64,000 nt of DNA from Platynereis dumerilii (taxonomy: Eukaryota > Annelida > Polychaeta > Phyllodocida > Nereididae): NCBI GenBank assembly GCA_026936325.1, contig JAPTHN010000014.1, positions 25,403,348 to 25,467,347 on the forward strand, given 5' to 3'. Made by a program: the position numbers and the translations under genes. Below the pieces are notes generated by a model. The model was not told the DNA's origin. It worked only from the letters and a program-made list of their open reading frames with translations, and made no database searches. Positions 43,761-55,894 of this stretch are shown one piece after another. Positions within the stretch are counted from its first letter, which is position 1. The number at the start of each line of letters is the position of its first letter.

Positions 43761-44559
43761 AGTATTTTTTTTTTGATGTACTGGTTGTCTTAGCAGGGGT
43801 TAACAACTTTAAGGTTTGCAGTATATCATGACTCATTCATACTTAAGTTGGAAACTCGTCCCCAGAAGACAGTTTATTGTCATCTGGATATGTATCTATC
43901 CTAACCAGGATGACAATTCCTCCAAATCAAAGCATCTCTAAATCCTCTATGGCTATTTCTGTATGCTTGACTTCAAATAATTTCATATCAGTCATTTTTA
44001 CCATTTTTATGCAGACTGCCATTAGCTGTCTCCTTTTTTTAAGTCAACAATGCCTCTTGAGCAGCTTAGTTAAAAAGAGCACTATCTCGAACCAATTCGC
44101 TGGAGAATACCTAAAAAATTTAATACATTTTTTTTAGATAAATAACTTGCTGTGTTGTCTATCATGTATACCTATACATATAATCCATAAGCACCTCCAA
44201 TTTAAGATATAATCATGTCAAATAGATACGTTTTATCTCAAAACAGGTGAAATAGTGATTCATGTAAGTGACAAGGGAAAACATAGTGTAATTAGCCTAC
44301 ACAGTTTCATGAAGTCATGGAATGCCCTCAAACAAGGGCATTTGTGCTGCAATGATTCAAATTGAAGAGGTCATAATTACCAAATACATGGCTTTAGGAA
44401 TATTCTGTGTTCATAAATCATTAAATGACAGCTGTCTAAAGCTTATATGTTGCACTACACAAGTTCAGATATTGACTTTTTGTCAAAACGAGTCATCCCT
44501 TACAGGGCAGGGCTCGATCCTGACACCTGGTACAAGTCCAATATTCTGTAATATCATAT
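43761..44559. other. Non-coding, nothing recognised
   Basis: No supported exon, RNA gene or repeat boundary. Confidence 0.35.
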
Positions 44560-46057
44560 GGCTAGCGGATATACTCGCTTCTCATTGGCTGACAGCCGTG
44601 CAATATTCTACGATATTGCACGCAGTATATTGCACGATCATTTTAAGGTGGCTCGCTACTCATGGTCCAGCAATGGTGGCGTCACTATGGCAACAGCACT
44701 CTGCTGAGCTCTGTGAGCTGCTTTTTTGGAATTTCATAATTTCGTGTGGCGGCCGATTCATTGGCCATTTGCACCCCTTCTATTAGGGTTAGAGACTTCT
44801 GGTTTGAAGCATTAGATGCAGACGACTAGAAGCAGACAAAGTTTTAGCTTTAAATTCAAAACACAATATTTTTACAGGCAATTTTAGGCAAGCAGGTCTA
44901 ATTTCTCAAAAATGACTTTGAGATACAAATAAATTTTTATATCAAAATCCATCGCGGTAGGAAACCTTCTCTTAGCTTTTTATTGTTCCTCATAATATTT
45001 GGAAATAAATTACAAAGAATTGAGAAATCCTATCTAGCCAATTTTTTTTAGCGCCATGATTTATGAAAAAAGTTAAAATTGTCCAAATCAATATTTTTAT
45101 TCCGAGGCCCTTGGAAAGCCCTTTAAACTAAATATATCTATTTGAAATTGTTATCAGCTTTTCCATGAAAGTGTCTTCTTTAATTTCATGCTTCATTGCA
45201 TAATATGGGACGCATGACCACTGAATGGCAGGGTGAACTTCACAGTAAAAAAGTTAAGAAAAAAATTTAGTTTTTCAGGTTTGCGTGGACTGACTTTCTT
45301 GTACAAAACCTCAGATATTTTGAAAAAAAGGCTGGTTGCGACCACTTTTTTTTACATATCCTTGCTATAAACTATATTTTGGATCATTCTAAACTATTTT
45401 TAAGAAATCCTATCTTAGAAAGTTCACGAGTATCGAGCCACCTTAACATGTGAAAGATTGGACGGACCTGAGAGAAAGCACAACGTTTCAGTGCTGCTGC
45501 AGCCACAGGCTGGCAAACAATTTGTGTTTTCCGATTTTAGTAAAAAGTGCACTGTACGGCAACGGAAGCAGTTAGAAAGATGCGTCTTTTTAAGGGCTAT
45601 CAGGATATTTATTTTTTGTACTGATTATATTATTTTTATTTCCAGAATAAAGCAATAAGTGACCGAAAAACAGCATTTTTCCGATTTTTTGTGTTTAGAG
45701 GTCTAAAGTCTGCTATAAAGTTTCAGAAAAAAATCTGAAATAAAATTCATCATCAAGTAAATCATTTTTCCATTCCGAAAGTGTGAACATTTTTTTTGTG
45801 AGTGAAATATTTATTGCCTTTTGACGAGATACATTATAAAAAGGCGGATCAAAAGAAACACAAAAACAGTTTGGACAAGGAATTCCAGCCCTTTTCTTTG
45901 CATTTGACACAAAAAAACCATATGATATAACAGTTATTGCACATCACCTCGTGCAATATTATACAATTATGGACTTCGGTTAAGGTCAATATCAGGTTTT
46001 ACGGACCTGACCGGTGATATTCACCGAGGCCGAAGGAACGGAAGTTCACAATTGTTT
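44560..46057. repeat. Old repeat region with CGTGCAATATT hairpins (family E)
   Basis: CGTGCAATATTCTACGATATTGCACG at 44597-44622 is a hairpin, and TCGTGCAATATTATACAATT recurs at 45948. About 45620-45800 (AAGTGACCGAAAAACAGCAT, GTGTTTAGAGGTCTAAAGTC) matches 52215-52400 and 48180-48360; about 56560-56650 matches 48311-48355. These are fragments of one dispersed family, probably a non-autonomous DNA element, whose full borders I could not determine. The retro-element described next is inserted at its right side. Confidence 0.5.
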
Positions 46058-46069
46058 TGTTCCATGATA

Positions 46070-46255
46070 GCCCCCACAGGTCTCGGGCCTCCTCGTGGCG
46101 GTGGGTGATAACACAAGGGTGAAGTCCTCTAGCTCTTGTGGCCAACACGAGACAGTGCGCAAGCACATGTCTCCCCGACGGAAATGTGGCAACCTGTTTG
46201 CCGTGGGTTGCGACCCGTGTCGGAGGATGAAGGGGTCCTGATAGTTGAGTTGGGT
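46070..46255 (+). mobile_element. 5' leader of the ORF1-only element, first part
   Basis: GC-rich sequence (GCCCCCACAGGTCTCGGGCC onward) standing out from AT-rich surroundings. It begins right after the proposed target duplication and stops where the inverted-end block starts; composition similar to 53650-53994. It probably contains the internal promoter expected in this class, but no motif was identified. Confidence 0.5.
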
Positions 46256-46860
46256 CCCAACAAACACAATTACGTTTATAAACGGTCGAAAATACGTTGA
46301 AAAACCTTTTTTTCACTACGTTTAAATTATGTTAATTTGGATGGTCCAAAAAACATGATTTTAACGTTTTACACAAACGGTCAGAATTATGTCAAGCCGA
46401 TGTTTCCAAAAACTGTTTTTCAATTGCGTCAAGTAATCAGCAAAATCATGTTTTCATTAAACGGTTTTCCAAAAACCTTTTTTTAACGTTATATTTATGT
46501 TTTTTTCCCATGGTTATAGTTTATCATATATTTTCTGTTTATTTGACATTTTTAATACGCTGATGTAGGGAACATCTATTCGATGCATTGGAAAAATGTT
46601 TTTAGAACGCTTCCTAATGCATGCTTCTATAACATTTCATGGAGAATGGTTATATTACGTTATGAAAATACTGTTATTTGACGTATTTGGAGAATGGTTT
46701 CATTACGTGATGGGGAAACGGTTATTTTTACGTTTTGAGGAAACGTTTTTTCAACATTTTTGGGAAACGCTTTTATTACGTTGTGGGCAAAACCATTTTT
46801 CAACGGTTATATTGAAATGTTCTTTCAACATTGGAGGAGGAATGTCTTTATTATGGTCAG
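46256..46860. repeat. Left subterminal AACGTT/AAACGG-rich array
   Basis: Degenerate short units with an ACGTTNTT or AACGGTT core alternate with T-rich spacers (for example TTACGTTTATAAACGG, TTTTTAACGTTATATTTATG, GGGGAAACGGTTATTTTTAC). It mirrors the right-hand array. The open frames at 46596-46889 are by-products. Confidence 0.65.
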
Positions 46861-47051
46861 GGTGTTGGGATGGAGGGTTATACATTTGATTTGTCATTTT
46901 TGTTGTCCTTTTTTTTGCATCCTGAGGGTCTTGTGACACTGAGTTCTGGCCTCATCATGTTCTTCCACTGCAAAGAAAGTATTTGTTATCAATTTTTCAC
47001 TAGTTACATAATAAATAATGCAAATATGAAATGTCAACAAATGCCTCTGCT

Positions 47052-47255
<204 letters not shown>

Positions 47256-47256
<1 letters not shown>

Positions 47257-47872
47257 CTTTGATGGGTGGCATAAGCACAATTATAGTATTAATTAGACTG
47301 TAGCCAAGAATTCCCCCAAGTGATTGTGTATCTGCAGCAGAAAAATTCTGGAAGAAAAAGTAAATTTATACAATGTGTGTTTTTAATATATTTAAAATTA
47401 TTACCAACAAAAGAATGTAATGCATGTTTCTTAATTGATTGAAAATATTGGAAAACTCACCTATGTGTCTTCAGAATGATGTTGCTGGGACAAAATATGG
47501 ATAAATACTTCTAAATTATAATCTTCTCTTGCATGTGCATTCAGCCATGGAGGTTGTAAAAGTGGGTTTCTTGCATAAATTAAAGGGGTTAATTAAGGGG
47601 TAATTAACTATTCTAGTCTAGAATCTAGATGTAATTGGACTCTGCTATACAATGAGCAAAATATATTGCAAAATAAATGCTTGTATATTTATATCTGTGT
47701 ATTTGAATCTTAAATTAGCATTGCATTTTAGTTAATAGAATTTGCAAAACAAAAGGAAACTCAGCATGCATAGATGTTGGATTATAGTTTAGAATATGCC
47801 ACATATAGTCATAATTATGGCCTGCCTATATTATATTGTGCTACATATGGATCCATAAAATTTGTAAATTGG
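47256..47872. other. AT-rich spacer in the 7.4-kb block
   Basis: No coding or repeat structure is recognised apart from general AT richness. Confidence 0.4.
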
Positions 47873-48085
47873 ACCTATCTAGTTATCTATCTAGTTATCT
47901 ATCTAGTTATCTATTTATCTATCTAGTTATCTATCTAGTTACCTATCTAGTTATCTATCTGGTTATTGATCTAGTTATCTGTCTAGTTATCCATCTAGTT
48001 ATCCATGTAGTTATCCATCTAGTAATCCATATAGTTATCTATCTATCTAATTATCTATCTATCTAATTATCTATCTATCTATATT

Positions 48086-48174
<89 letters not shown>

Positions 48175-48176
48175 GG
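47873..48176. repeat. (CTAT)n array with CTAGTTATCTAT higher-order units
   Basis: The first half (47873-48030) is built of dodecamers such as CTAGTTATCTAT with variants; the second half is nearly pure (CTAT)n. This gradient suggests an older, diverged part and a younger, expanding part. Confidence 0.95.
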
Positions 48177-48810
48177 GATAGATCTTTTTGTGTTTAGAGG
48201 TCTCAAGTTTGCTGTAACTTTTGAGGAAAACAATTTTAACAAAACCCATTATCAAGTAGTCCTATACGTGTATACATGATATATCATCCATGGATTCTAA
48301 AAAACCTTGGTGCTATAAAAACTGATATTGAACTCCGTGCTGTGCAATAACAGTATAATATATTGTAACCTTATAATTTGGATTAACATTCCATGAATGG
48401 TATAGAGATAGACAAAAGATAGAAAGACAGATAGCTGGATAGTTTGCTGCAGAGATGCAAGGATACATAGTTGGAAAGTTAACTAGGTAGGTAACAGAAA
48501 GAAAGGTATCATGCCCAAGGTCCATGGATAGGGAAGTAGAAAGGTAGATAGACAACGGGAAAACAAATAGAAAGAAAGGCAGCTAGTTATTTAACTTACC
48601 ATCTAGTTATCTAGCTAACTATAGGCCCTATGGCTAGCTAAATTATGCCTGCCAGATAGTTACATAGACAGATGGACAGAAAGAAAGTAAAAAGGTATAT
48701 AGATGGACTAAAAGATATAAAGAAAGATAGCAGGATATCCAGATAGATAGCCAGATAGATAACCAGATATATAGCCAGATAGACAGCTAGATAGCCAGAT
48801 TGATAGGAGG
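48177..48810. repeat. Family E fragment and degenerate GATA repeats
   Basis: 48180-48360 matches family E (TGTGTTTAGAGGTCTCAAG; CTATAAAAACTGATATTGA). 48400-48810 is a diverged GATA/AGAT-type region (GATAGCCAGATAGATAACC). Confidence 0.7.
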
Positions 48811-49566
48811 TACCCTATTCTTTTCACTCATCAATAACCATCTGCAGGATTTTGTCTTGTCAATCTGGAAAGAAATCAACGAATTCATCAGTTAACATAT
48901 TATTACATGTCAGTGAAATAATAATAATTTGTAAATTGTTGAAAATAAGTAAAGTAAAACTCCCCTAGAATTGCATGTGATGTTCACAGTTGAAGATGCC
49001 AAGGCAGAATGGCAGATTTGTATCCAAGTTTGAAACCTGTTCACTGGACCATGCATTTAACAGCAATTAATGCTTGCATAATTCTGAGTTAATTAGCTAT
49101 TTTCTGGGTCTATTCAGAGCTAATTAGGTGTAATTTGAATCTCAGATTCAATCTGCAAACTATATTGATATATTGATACTTGTATATTCAATTGGAGGGA
49201 GGTGAAACTTAAATTAGCATTGTATTTGTACTAAATATTGCCTATGATATACCTTCATGTGCATATACAATATTTAATTCAATGCAAATAATAGTTATCG
49301 GATCACAGGGAAAATGCAATTTCGTTTTTAATAAGTTTTTTGGGTTGAATGGAAGGTAAATGCCTACCTTTGGGTAAACCTATTCATATAATATCAATCA
49401 TGTAACTGACCTTTAATTAAAATAGAAATATCTATGGATCCATGTTACTACTTTTAGGTAGAAAATGACCATTGTTTTCCTGAAGTTGGAAAATTGATAA
49501 ATGCAATTATCTCTTTTTTTTTTCCTTTTAAAAGTTATCTGTCTAGTTATGTATCCAATTACATAT
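48811..49566. other. AT-rich spacer in the 7.4-kb block
   Basis: No coding or repeat structure is recognised. Confidence 0.4.
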
Positions 49567-49568
49567 AG

Positions 49569-49634
<66 letters not shown>

Positions 49635-49647
49635 CTCTATCTATCTC

Positions 49648-49681
<34 letters not shown>
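49567..49681. repeat. (CTAT)n microsatellite
   Basis: Nearly pure tetranucleotide tract with two CTCT interruptions; a degenerate extension continues to about 49745. Confidence 0.97.
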
Positions 49682-49745
49682 ACAGGCTGATATATCTATA
49701 TATCTATCTGTCTATTTATCTATTGATCTACCTGTTTTTCTGTCT

Positions 49746-50265
49746 ATTGTTAGTTTGTCGATGGTTTGATTATTAGGTAGTTGTTTTAAGCATATGGATC
49801 CTATCAACATTATCCTTTGAGTTTAGATAACCTAAAAGAGAAGGAATGTTCAACTCAAATATTGTATTTTAAGTCTCAGGATGGACTATACATCCAAAGA
49901 GAAAGCTAAATAAAAGTATAAAATCAAGGTATACTTCAGTCAATGATAATACATTTTCCAATATTCAAGACTAGAAACACATATTGGGGCACCAGGGCAT
50001 TATGTAATGATGAGGATTTTAGAGTCAAGTCTTTTTTTTTTTTTTTCTTTTTTTTTTTTCTTAATTTTTGGCCATTTTGTAGAATTTAATTCAGTTACTA
50101 CGTCTGTATAATTATTATGTATATTGTACTCAAATATACTTCTATTATGTGTTTTTCAAATGTCTGCAAAATTTCAAAACAGTTCAATGACTCTATAGTA
50201 GAAACTACAGATATATGAAGCCTCTGTTCATAGAACCCAAACTAGCAGGGGGAGGGGGTAGGGCA
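49746..50265. other. AT-rich spacer with a T-rich run at 50031-50063
   Basis: A run of T with two C interruptions at 50031-50063; otherwise nothing is recognised. Confidence 0.5.
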
Positions 50266-50268
50266 CTT

Positions 50269-50304
<36 letters not shown>

Positions 50305-50324
50305 TATCTATCAATCTATCTATA

Positions 50325-50355
<31 letters not shown>
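50266..50355. repeat. (AATC)n then (TATC)n microsatellites
   Basis: About nine AATC units (50266-50302) run straight into TATC units (50303-50355). A LINE tail follows immediately. Confidence 0.95.
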
Positions 50356-50795
50356 AATAATAATAATATAATAATAATATGGATTTATATAGCGCTAATT
50401 TCAGTAAACTGCTCATCAGCGCTTTTCAGATTAAATCACTTATAGGAATTCTGAAACAAATGGGTTTTTAGTTTCTTCTTGAAGCTTTCCAAGGTTTTTG
50501 CATTTCTAACTTCTTCTGGCAAACCGTTCCAGAGTTTTGGTGCTGCATAGGAAAATGCCCGATCCTCAAACTTATTTTTGTTGCATGGAGCAGGTTCTGC
50601 TAACAGCAGCTTGTGGTTACTTCTCAGGTTATGTTTCTGTTGTGATTTCACTTGAAGAAGATTTTGGATGTATTTTGGCGCTTGATTGTTGATTGCCTTC
50701 CATGTAGTCGTCATCAATTTGAATTGGATTCTTGCTGTGATTGGTAACCAGTGCAGTTGCTTCCTACTATTGCTGACACTGTCATGTTTTTTCAA
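50354..50795 (-). mobile_element. LINE 3' end fragment (CR1/L2-like C-terminus) with (ATT)n tail
   Basis: The minus strand reads LHWLPITARIQFKLMTTTWK, then APKYIQNLLQ, FEDRAFSYAAPKLWNGLPEE, VRNAKTLESFKKKLKTHLF and a stop at 50436. This is the C-terminal motif of CR1/L2-type ORF2. The 3' UTR contains GCGCTATATAAATCC and ends in (ATT)n. The copy is truncated upstream of the motif. CTAT-type tracts stand on both sides (50303-50355 and 50815-50874), suggesting insertion into a tetranucleotide array. Confidence 0.85.
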
Positions 50796-50814
50796 TCTCT
50801 CAATTAATCGAACT

Positions 50815-50832
50815 ACCTATCTATCTACCTAC

Positions 50833-50874
<42 letters not shown>
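50815..50874. repeat. (CTAT)n microsatellite
   Basis: Tetranucleotide tract with ACCT variants at its start; the partner of the tract on the other side of the LINE fragment. Confidence 0.95.
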
Positions 50875-50878
<4 letters not shown>

Positions 50879-51508
50879 GGTTCTCTAGCTAGCAAGTTAT
50901 TAACTATCTATTATCTGTTTATGTCTCTATCTGTCTGTAATTAAATTGTAATATCTTTATTTAACCAGCATTTTGGTAATTCCCGCTTAGCTATTGAAAA
51001 GTACTCACTGACCACTTCATGAAAAATGTTTGGAACATCATAACTAGCCTAATTTTTTTATTCATAAGCCTTAATTATATGAACTTGATAAAAACATTAA
51101 AAGATTACAATGTGTTCCAATCAAATGATGTAATGCAATTATGCCATTACTTATTGCCATGCCACTATTCATTTTCTAAGATATGAAGTAGCAATCCCTA
51201 ATTACCGCCATAGACTGTACCTAATTAGGCAGAAGTAAACAAAAGAGGGAGGGGCAGAGGGGTGGGGGTGTTTTAACAGATATAGTGTAATGGAATAATT
51301 TCAACTAAATTGAATTAATAAATACCTCACCACAATTGAACATGAATACAACGCCTAGGCTTAATGGATAGTATAAAATATCCATGCAGAATTAATAATT
51401 AATAACCTGAAAGTGAGTCGGAAATGAACAAAAAAGAAACTGATAATCAGCTATCACATTGACTATCTTTCTGTGAGAAGCATGAGAGCTGGGGTCTTGG
51501 GGGGATCT
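50875..51508. other. AT-rich spacer in the 7.4-kb block
   Basis: No coding content is recognised; G-rich patch at 51248-51270. Confidence 0.4.
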
Positions 51509-51604
51509 ATGATCTATCTATCTATCTGTCTGTCTATCAATCTATCTATCAATCTATCTATCTATCAATCTATCTATCTATCAATCTATCTATCTATCTA
51601 TCTA
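51509..51604. repeat. (CTAT)n with ATCAAT interruptions
   Basis: Tetranucleotide tract in which CAAT units recur every 16-20 bases, giving a higher-order pattern. Confidence 0.93.
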
Positions 51605-52410
51605 TCCAGCTATCATGTAAAATTCAATTAGCAGATTTGAGATCATAAATTGATAGGCCTATGTATAAAGTATAGCATACACTTCCAATCAACAATTTTG
51701 CGTGTTTTTAAGAATATTAAGTAAATTTAATTGATCTTATTAGGAAAGTCTCAATTTTTTGTTCAGAAAAATGCAGGTTTTACATCATTAAAAACGATTT
51801 ATTTCCATTACGACGTAAAGGCTTTACTGATTTTATCATTGCATATTTCATTTAACGTTTGTCAGTATCAAAATTATTTTATGAATCAATTTCTAAATTA
51901 ATTTTTAATCATTTTTCTTGACTTACAAGTAATATTGTTAACATTACAAAAGTTTCCAATATAAGAATAATTTTAAACTTAAGTCCTAAAATGTTCTGTA
52001 ACATTTTTGAAAAATTTTCTATAATGATAAAGTCAAATGTACAGGCAGCATTTTTCAGTTTATGTGAAATTATAACGTAAGAATAATTTCCATATCAATA
52101 TCACAAAAACACGTTTTCAAACAACGTATTTTTAACGTTATCACTGAACGCAAAAGATGCGCATATTAACGGGCTAAGTGGATATTAGCTTCCTGTCCTG
52201 GTTGTGTTATTTTTTTCTACGGAAAAATGCATTAAGTGACCGAAAAACCTAATTTTCCGAGATTTTTTAGTGACTTTTCGTGTTTAGAGGTCTAAAATTT
52301 GCCATACATTTTGAGGAAAATAATTTTAACAAAACCAATCATCAGGTTTGTCATCTGTGGATTCCAAAAGTGTGAAACATTTGTTTGTGCATACGTTTTC
52401 AAAAAACATA

Positions 52411-53540
52411 TTTCTAACATTTTCTTGAAACATTTTTTCAACGCTAAAGCCAGATGTTAAATCAACATTAAAACTTCACCAACATCCATAATGTCAGAAT
52501 AATATATTTTATGCATTACAGAAACTTATTTTCAGGTAACGTATTTTCAACATTTTCATTAAACTTTTTTCCACGTTAAAGAAATACGTTTTCAAAAAAC
52601 GTATTTCTAACATTTTCTTGAAACATTTTTTCAACGTTAAAGCCAGATGTTAAATCGACATTAAAACTTCACCAACATCCATAATGTCAGAATAATATAT
52701 TTTATGCATTACAGAAACTTATTTTCAGGTAACGTATTTTCAACATTTTCATTAAACTTTTTTCCACGTTAAAGAAATACGTTTTCAAAAAACGTATTTC
52801 TAACATTTTCTTGAAACATTTTTTCAACGTTAAAGCCAGATGTTAAATCGACATTAAAACTTTTTCAACATTCATAATGTCAGAATAATGTATTTTATGC
52901 ATTACAGAAACTTATTTTCAGGTAACGTATTTTCAAAATTTTCATTAAACCTTTTTTCCACGTTAAACTTCTAACATTTTCTTGAAACATTTTTTCAACG
53001 TTAAAGCCAGATGTTAAATAGACATTAAAACTTTTTCAACATTCATAATGTCGATTAATGTATTATATGCATTACAGAAACCTGTTTTCAGGTAACGTAT
53101 TTTAAACATTTTCATGAAACGTTTTTTCCACGTTAAAGAAATACGTTTTCAAAAAACATATTTCTAACATTTTCTTGAAACATTTTTTCAACGTTAAAGC
53201 CAGATGTTAAATCAACATTAAAACTTCACCAACATTCATAATGTCAGAATAATGTATTTTATGCATTACAGAAACTTATTTTCAGGTAACGCATTTTCAA
53301 CATTTTCATTAAACGTTTTTTCCATGTGAAAGAAATACCTTTTCAAAAAACATATTTCTAACGTTTTCTTGAAACATTTTTTCAATGCTAAAGTCACATG
53401 TTAAATCGACATTAAAACTTTACCGACATTCATAATGTCAGAATAATGTATTTTATGCATTACAGAAACAAATTTTCAATTAACATATTTTCAACATTTT
53501 TATTAAACGTTTTAAACATGTTAAACTTCAACGGTTGGAA
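52411..53540. repeat. About 190-bp satellite, six copies
   Basis: The phrase TTTCTAACATTTTCTTGAAA starts at about 52411, 52601, 52796, 52971, 53160 and 53352, giving a period near 190 bp (one unit shortened). Each unit holds AACGTTAAAGCCAGATGTTA, a CATAATGTCAGAATAAT segment, TTATTTTCAGGTAACG and a CACGTTAAAGAAATACG segment. Units two and three are nearly identical, the outer ones more diverged. It forms most of the right subterminal part of the block. Confidence 0.93.
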
Positions 53541-53649
53541 CAACGCGTTTTTCATTAACAATGAAATTGGGTTAAAAAAACGTGATCAAATAACGGTTTG
53601 AGCACCGACCACTATAAAACCGTTGAAAAACCGTTTGTGTTTGCTGGGG

Positions 53650-53994
53650 TGGGCCTAACTTGGTCCTCCCATACAATACACTACTTTGGCCTGGATTTCT
53701 CCTAGACGGGAGGCTGGATTGGCCCGGTCCAGTCAATCGGCTTGTCATGTTGTCATTAGGACTTCGGTCCTACTTGGCCATGGCTGATGGGTCAATCAAA
53801 GAAGGTTCTGACCAAGTCTACATGCTGGCCATGTTTTAATATGATTGCAGCTGTTTTTCTTACCTAGCCTTCTACGAGTATATCCCCCATGTATCCCTGG
53901 ACTAGGGTACTGGGCGCAGCCCTACCCATGCTAGTTCCCCTTGTTGGGCTCCTTGGTGGGTGGGGAGCATGGGGGATGAACCACAACCATTCCT
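53650..53994 (+). mobile_element. 5' leader of the ORF1-only element, second part
   Basis: GC-rich leader immediately before ORF1, containing CCTTGTTGGGCTCCTTGG and GGGTGGGGAGCATGGGGGAT. It contains several short upstream ATGs. Its left limit coincides with the inverted CCCAGCAAACAC end. Confidence 0.55.
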
Positions 53995-55776
53995 ATGGCA
54001 TACTCTTCTCTTACTAATTCTCAGTCCAGACTAAAACGGCAGCGGTCATCCTCGGATGACTGCATCGACCCGGAACTTCTAAATCGACCAACGACCACGC
54101 GGAAGTCAGAATACCGACACCGATACATTGTCCTAAATCCAACAAGCAAACTTTCTCCCTTTGCGATCTACAAGACAATTCTTCAAAAAGTCGGAGAACC
54201 TGCAGAAACCACACAACAAAGAGATGGAACTGTCTTATTTAAAACAAGAAATGACCAACAAACACAAAGACTGCTTGAGCTGACAAGTATTGCAGGAACT
54301 CCGACTATAGTCGAGCCACATCGCACATTAAACACTTGTAAGGGGATGGTTTTCTCCTCACTTAGCTATTTAAATTCTGACGAGGACTTACAAGAGTGGT
54401 TTGAAACCTTCACTGATGTCGTTCATTTTCATCGCATCCCGCAGAGGGATCATCGAGAACTTCTTATCTTGACCTTTTCAGACACTACTCTTCCTGAGAG
54501 TGTTGGAGTTGTATGGGAACGGTGCAAGGTACGACCTTGTATTCCCAACCCAAGAAGATGTTTTAAATGTCAACGTTTCGGTCATCTGAGCAAGTGGTGC
54601 CAAAGACAAGAAGTTTGTGGACACTGTGGATCCCAGGACCACACCCAATCAAAAGATCAACCTTGCACATCCTCTCCTCTTTGTGTTAACTGTAAGGAGG
54701 ATCACCCCTCTTACAGCAAAACGTGTAAACAGTGGACAAAAGAAAAAGAAATCCTCACATTGAAGGCAACCCAAGCGATATCTTTTCCAGAGGCTAGAAG
54801 GATTGTGGAACAGCACTCAGGAATTCCAAGCTATGCGGACATGGCGGGGTATCCACAACCTCAACATCATGCAACACCCAGACGAAGGCTACAACTCGAA
54901 GAACACAGCATCAACAGATCACACAAACAACGCACAGACAACATAGAAGACACAAACAGACACTCCGGAAGAACAACTGAAACATCCACTCCACAGACAA
55001 CAACCACCACACAACGGCCTACATCCCAGGCAGACCTTGAACAACCAAACCCATCAGCTGGAGCCACAGCTCCTCATGAGGTAGCAATGGACAAAGAACA
55101 CACAACTACAACAGACACAAATGAGGAAAATGAAGACTCAGATGATGACAGAAGCACGACACCTGACAATGAATCCATGGAAGCAGAAGATGAAGAGGCA
55201 GAAAAGGAACAGGTTCCGGAGGTTCCACAGGAAGCAGAAAAAGAAAAAGGTCCAGAGAATCCACAGGAGGAAGAAACAGCCGAGAGTCAAGAGGAAGTAA
55301 GGGAAGACCATTCACCAGACAAGGAAGCAGAACGAAAGAAAGAAATGAACGAAAAGGAACGACAACCAGTTAACAAAGGAAAAGACAAGCCAGTACCAGA
55401 ACAGATCTCTTACAGAGAATATCTTCTCCGCTTCCTTCAAGGAAGAGTACCGAATGGAGACATTCAACGACCAATGTTTGTACAAAAATACCTGAATCTG
55501 GCAGTTTCATATCTGGTACCAATGCCTAGCTTTGACAAACTGCGTGCCAAACTGACTGAGCGAACTAACCAAAGGATGCACAGTTGGCCACCAGACACCT
55601 TTGCTACCAAAAAAGAAGTACTTAATCTAGTCACTCAGCACGACTTCACAGACGATTTTTATGGAGCCATTATTGTTTTGATTCAACATGATTTTATGTT
55701 TGCTGCTATGCAAGTGATAAAAGAACAAATACAAAGACAAACTAACATGAAGACAAAGACAGGAAACACAAAATAA
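53995..55776 (+). CDS. LINE ORF1 protein: RRM-like region and CCHC zinc knuckles, intact
   Basis: A 593-residue uninterrupted frame. About 37-180 is an RNA-binding region of the kind found in Jockey/I/Nimb-type ORF1 proteins (YRHRYIVLNPTSKLSPFAIY, then WERCKVRPCIPNPRRCFKC). About 193-243 holds zinc knuckles: CFKCQRFGHLSKWC, then CGHCGSQDHT and CVNCKEDHPSYSKTC. A low-complexity acidic, Q/T/E-rich linker (about 300-470) follows, then a folded-looking C-terminus (about 475-593) with SYREYLLRFLQGRVP and NLVTQHDFTDDFYG. The protein should coat its own RNA and act as chaperone for retrotransposition. An open frame this long in otherwise decayed DNA points to a recent insertion or retained function. 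No ORF2 follows; the tail begins about 50 bases after the stop. It could alternatively be an adopted host gene. Confidence 0.88.
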   Translation: MAYSSLTNSQSRLKRQRSSSDDCIDPELLNRPTTTRKSEYRHRYIVLNPTSKLSPFAIYKTILQKVGEPAETTQQRDGTVLFKTRNDQQTQRLLELTSIAGTPTIVEPHRTLNTCKGMVFSSLSYLNSDEDLQEWFETFTDVVHFHRIPQRDHRELLILTFSDTTLPESVGVVWERCKVRPCIPNPRRCFKCQRFGHLSKWCQRQEVCGHCGSQDHTQSKDQPCTSSPLCVNCKEDHPSYSKTCKQWTKEKEILTLKATQAISFPEARRIVEQHSGIPSYADMAGYPQPQHHATPRRRLQLEEHSINRSHKQRTDNIEDTNRHSGRTTETSTPQTTTTTQRPTSQADLEQPNPSAGATAPHEVAMDKEHTTTTDTNEENEDSDDDRSTTPDNESMEAEDEEAEKEQVPEVPQEAEKEKGPENPQEEETAESQEEVREDHSPDKEAERKKEMNEKERQPVNKGKDKPVPEQISYREYLLRFLQGRVPNGDIQRPMFVQKYLNLAVSYLVPMPSFDKLRAKLTERTNQRMHSWPPDTFATKKEVLNLVTQHDFTDDFYGAIIVLIQHDFMFAAMQVIKEQIQRQTNMKTKTGNTK

Positions 55777-55894
55777 TTACCAAACACCAGTCCAACTGAA
55801 TTAACTCCCTTAACACAAACCAAGGATGTCTCTAAATAGCCCAACAAGGTGCTGATGAGACGTAAAGAACAAATACACACACACACTCTTCATC
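55777..55894 (+). mobile_element. 3' UTR and tail 1 of the ORF1-only element
   Basis: After the stop: a short spacer, then GTCTCTAAATAGCCCAACAA and GGTGCTGATGAGACGTAAAG followed by an (AC)n-like end at 55872-55887. The segment matches tail 2 at 56167 and the tails at 5049 and 12089, and would serve as the recognition site for a LINE reverse transcriptase. Confidence 0.85.
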
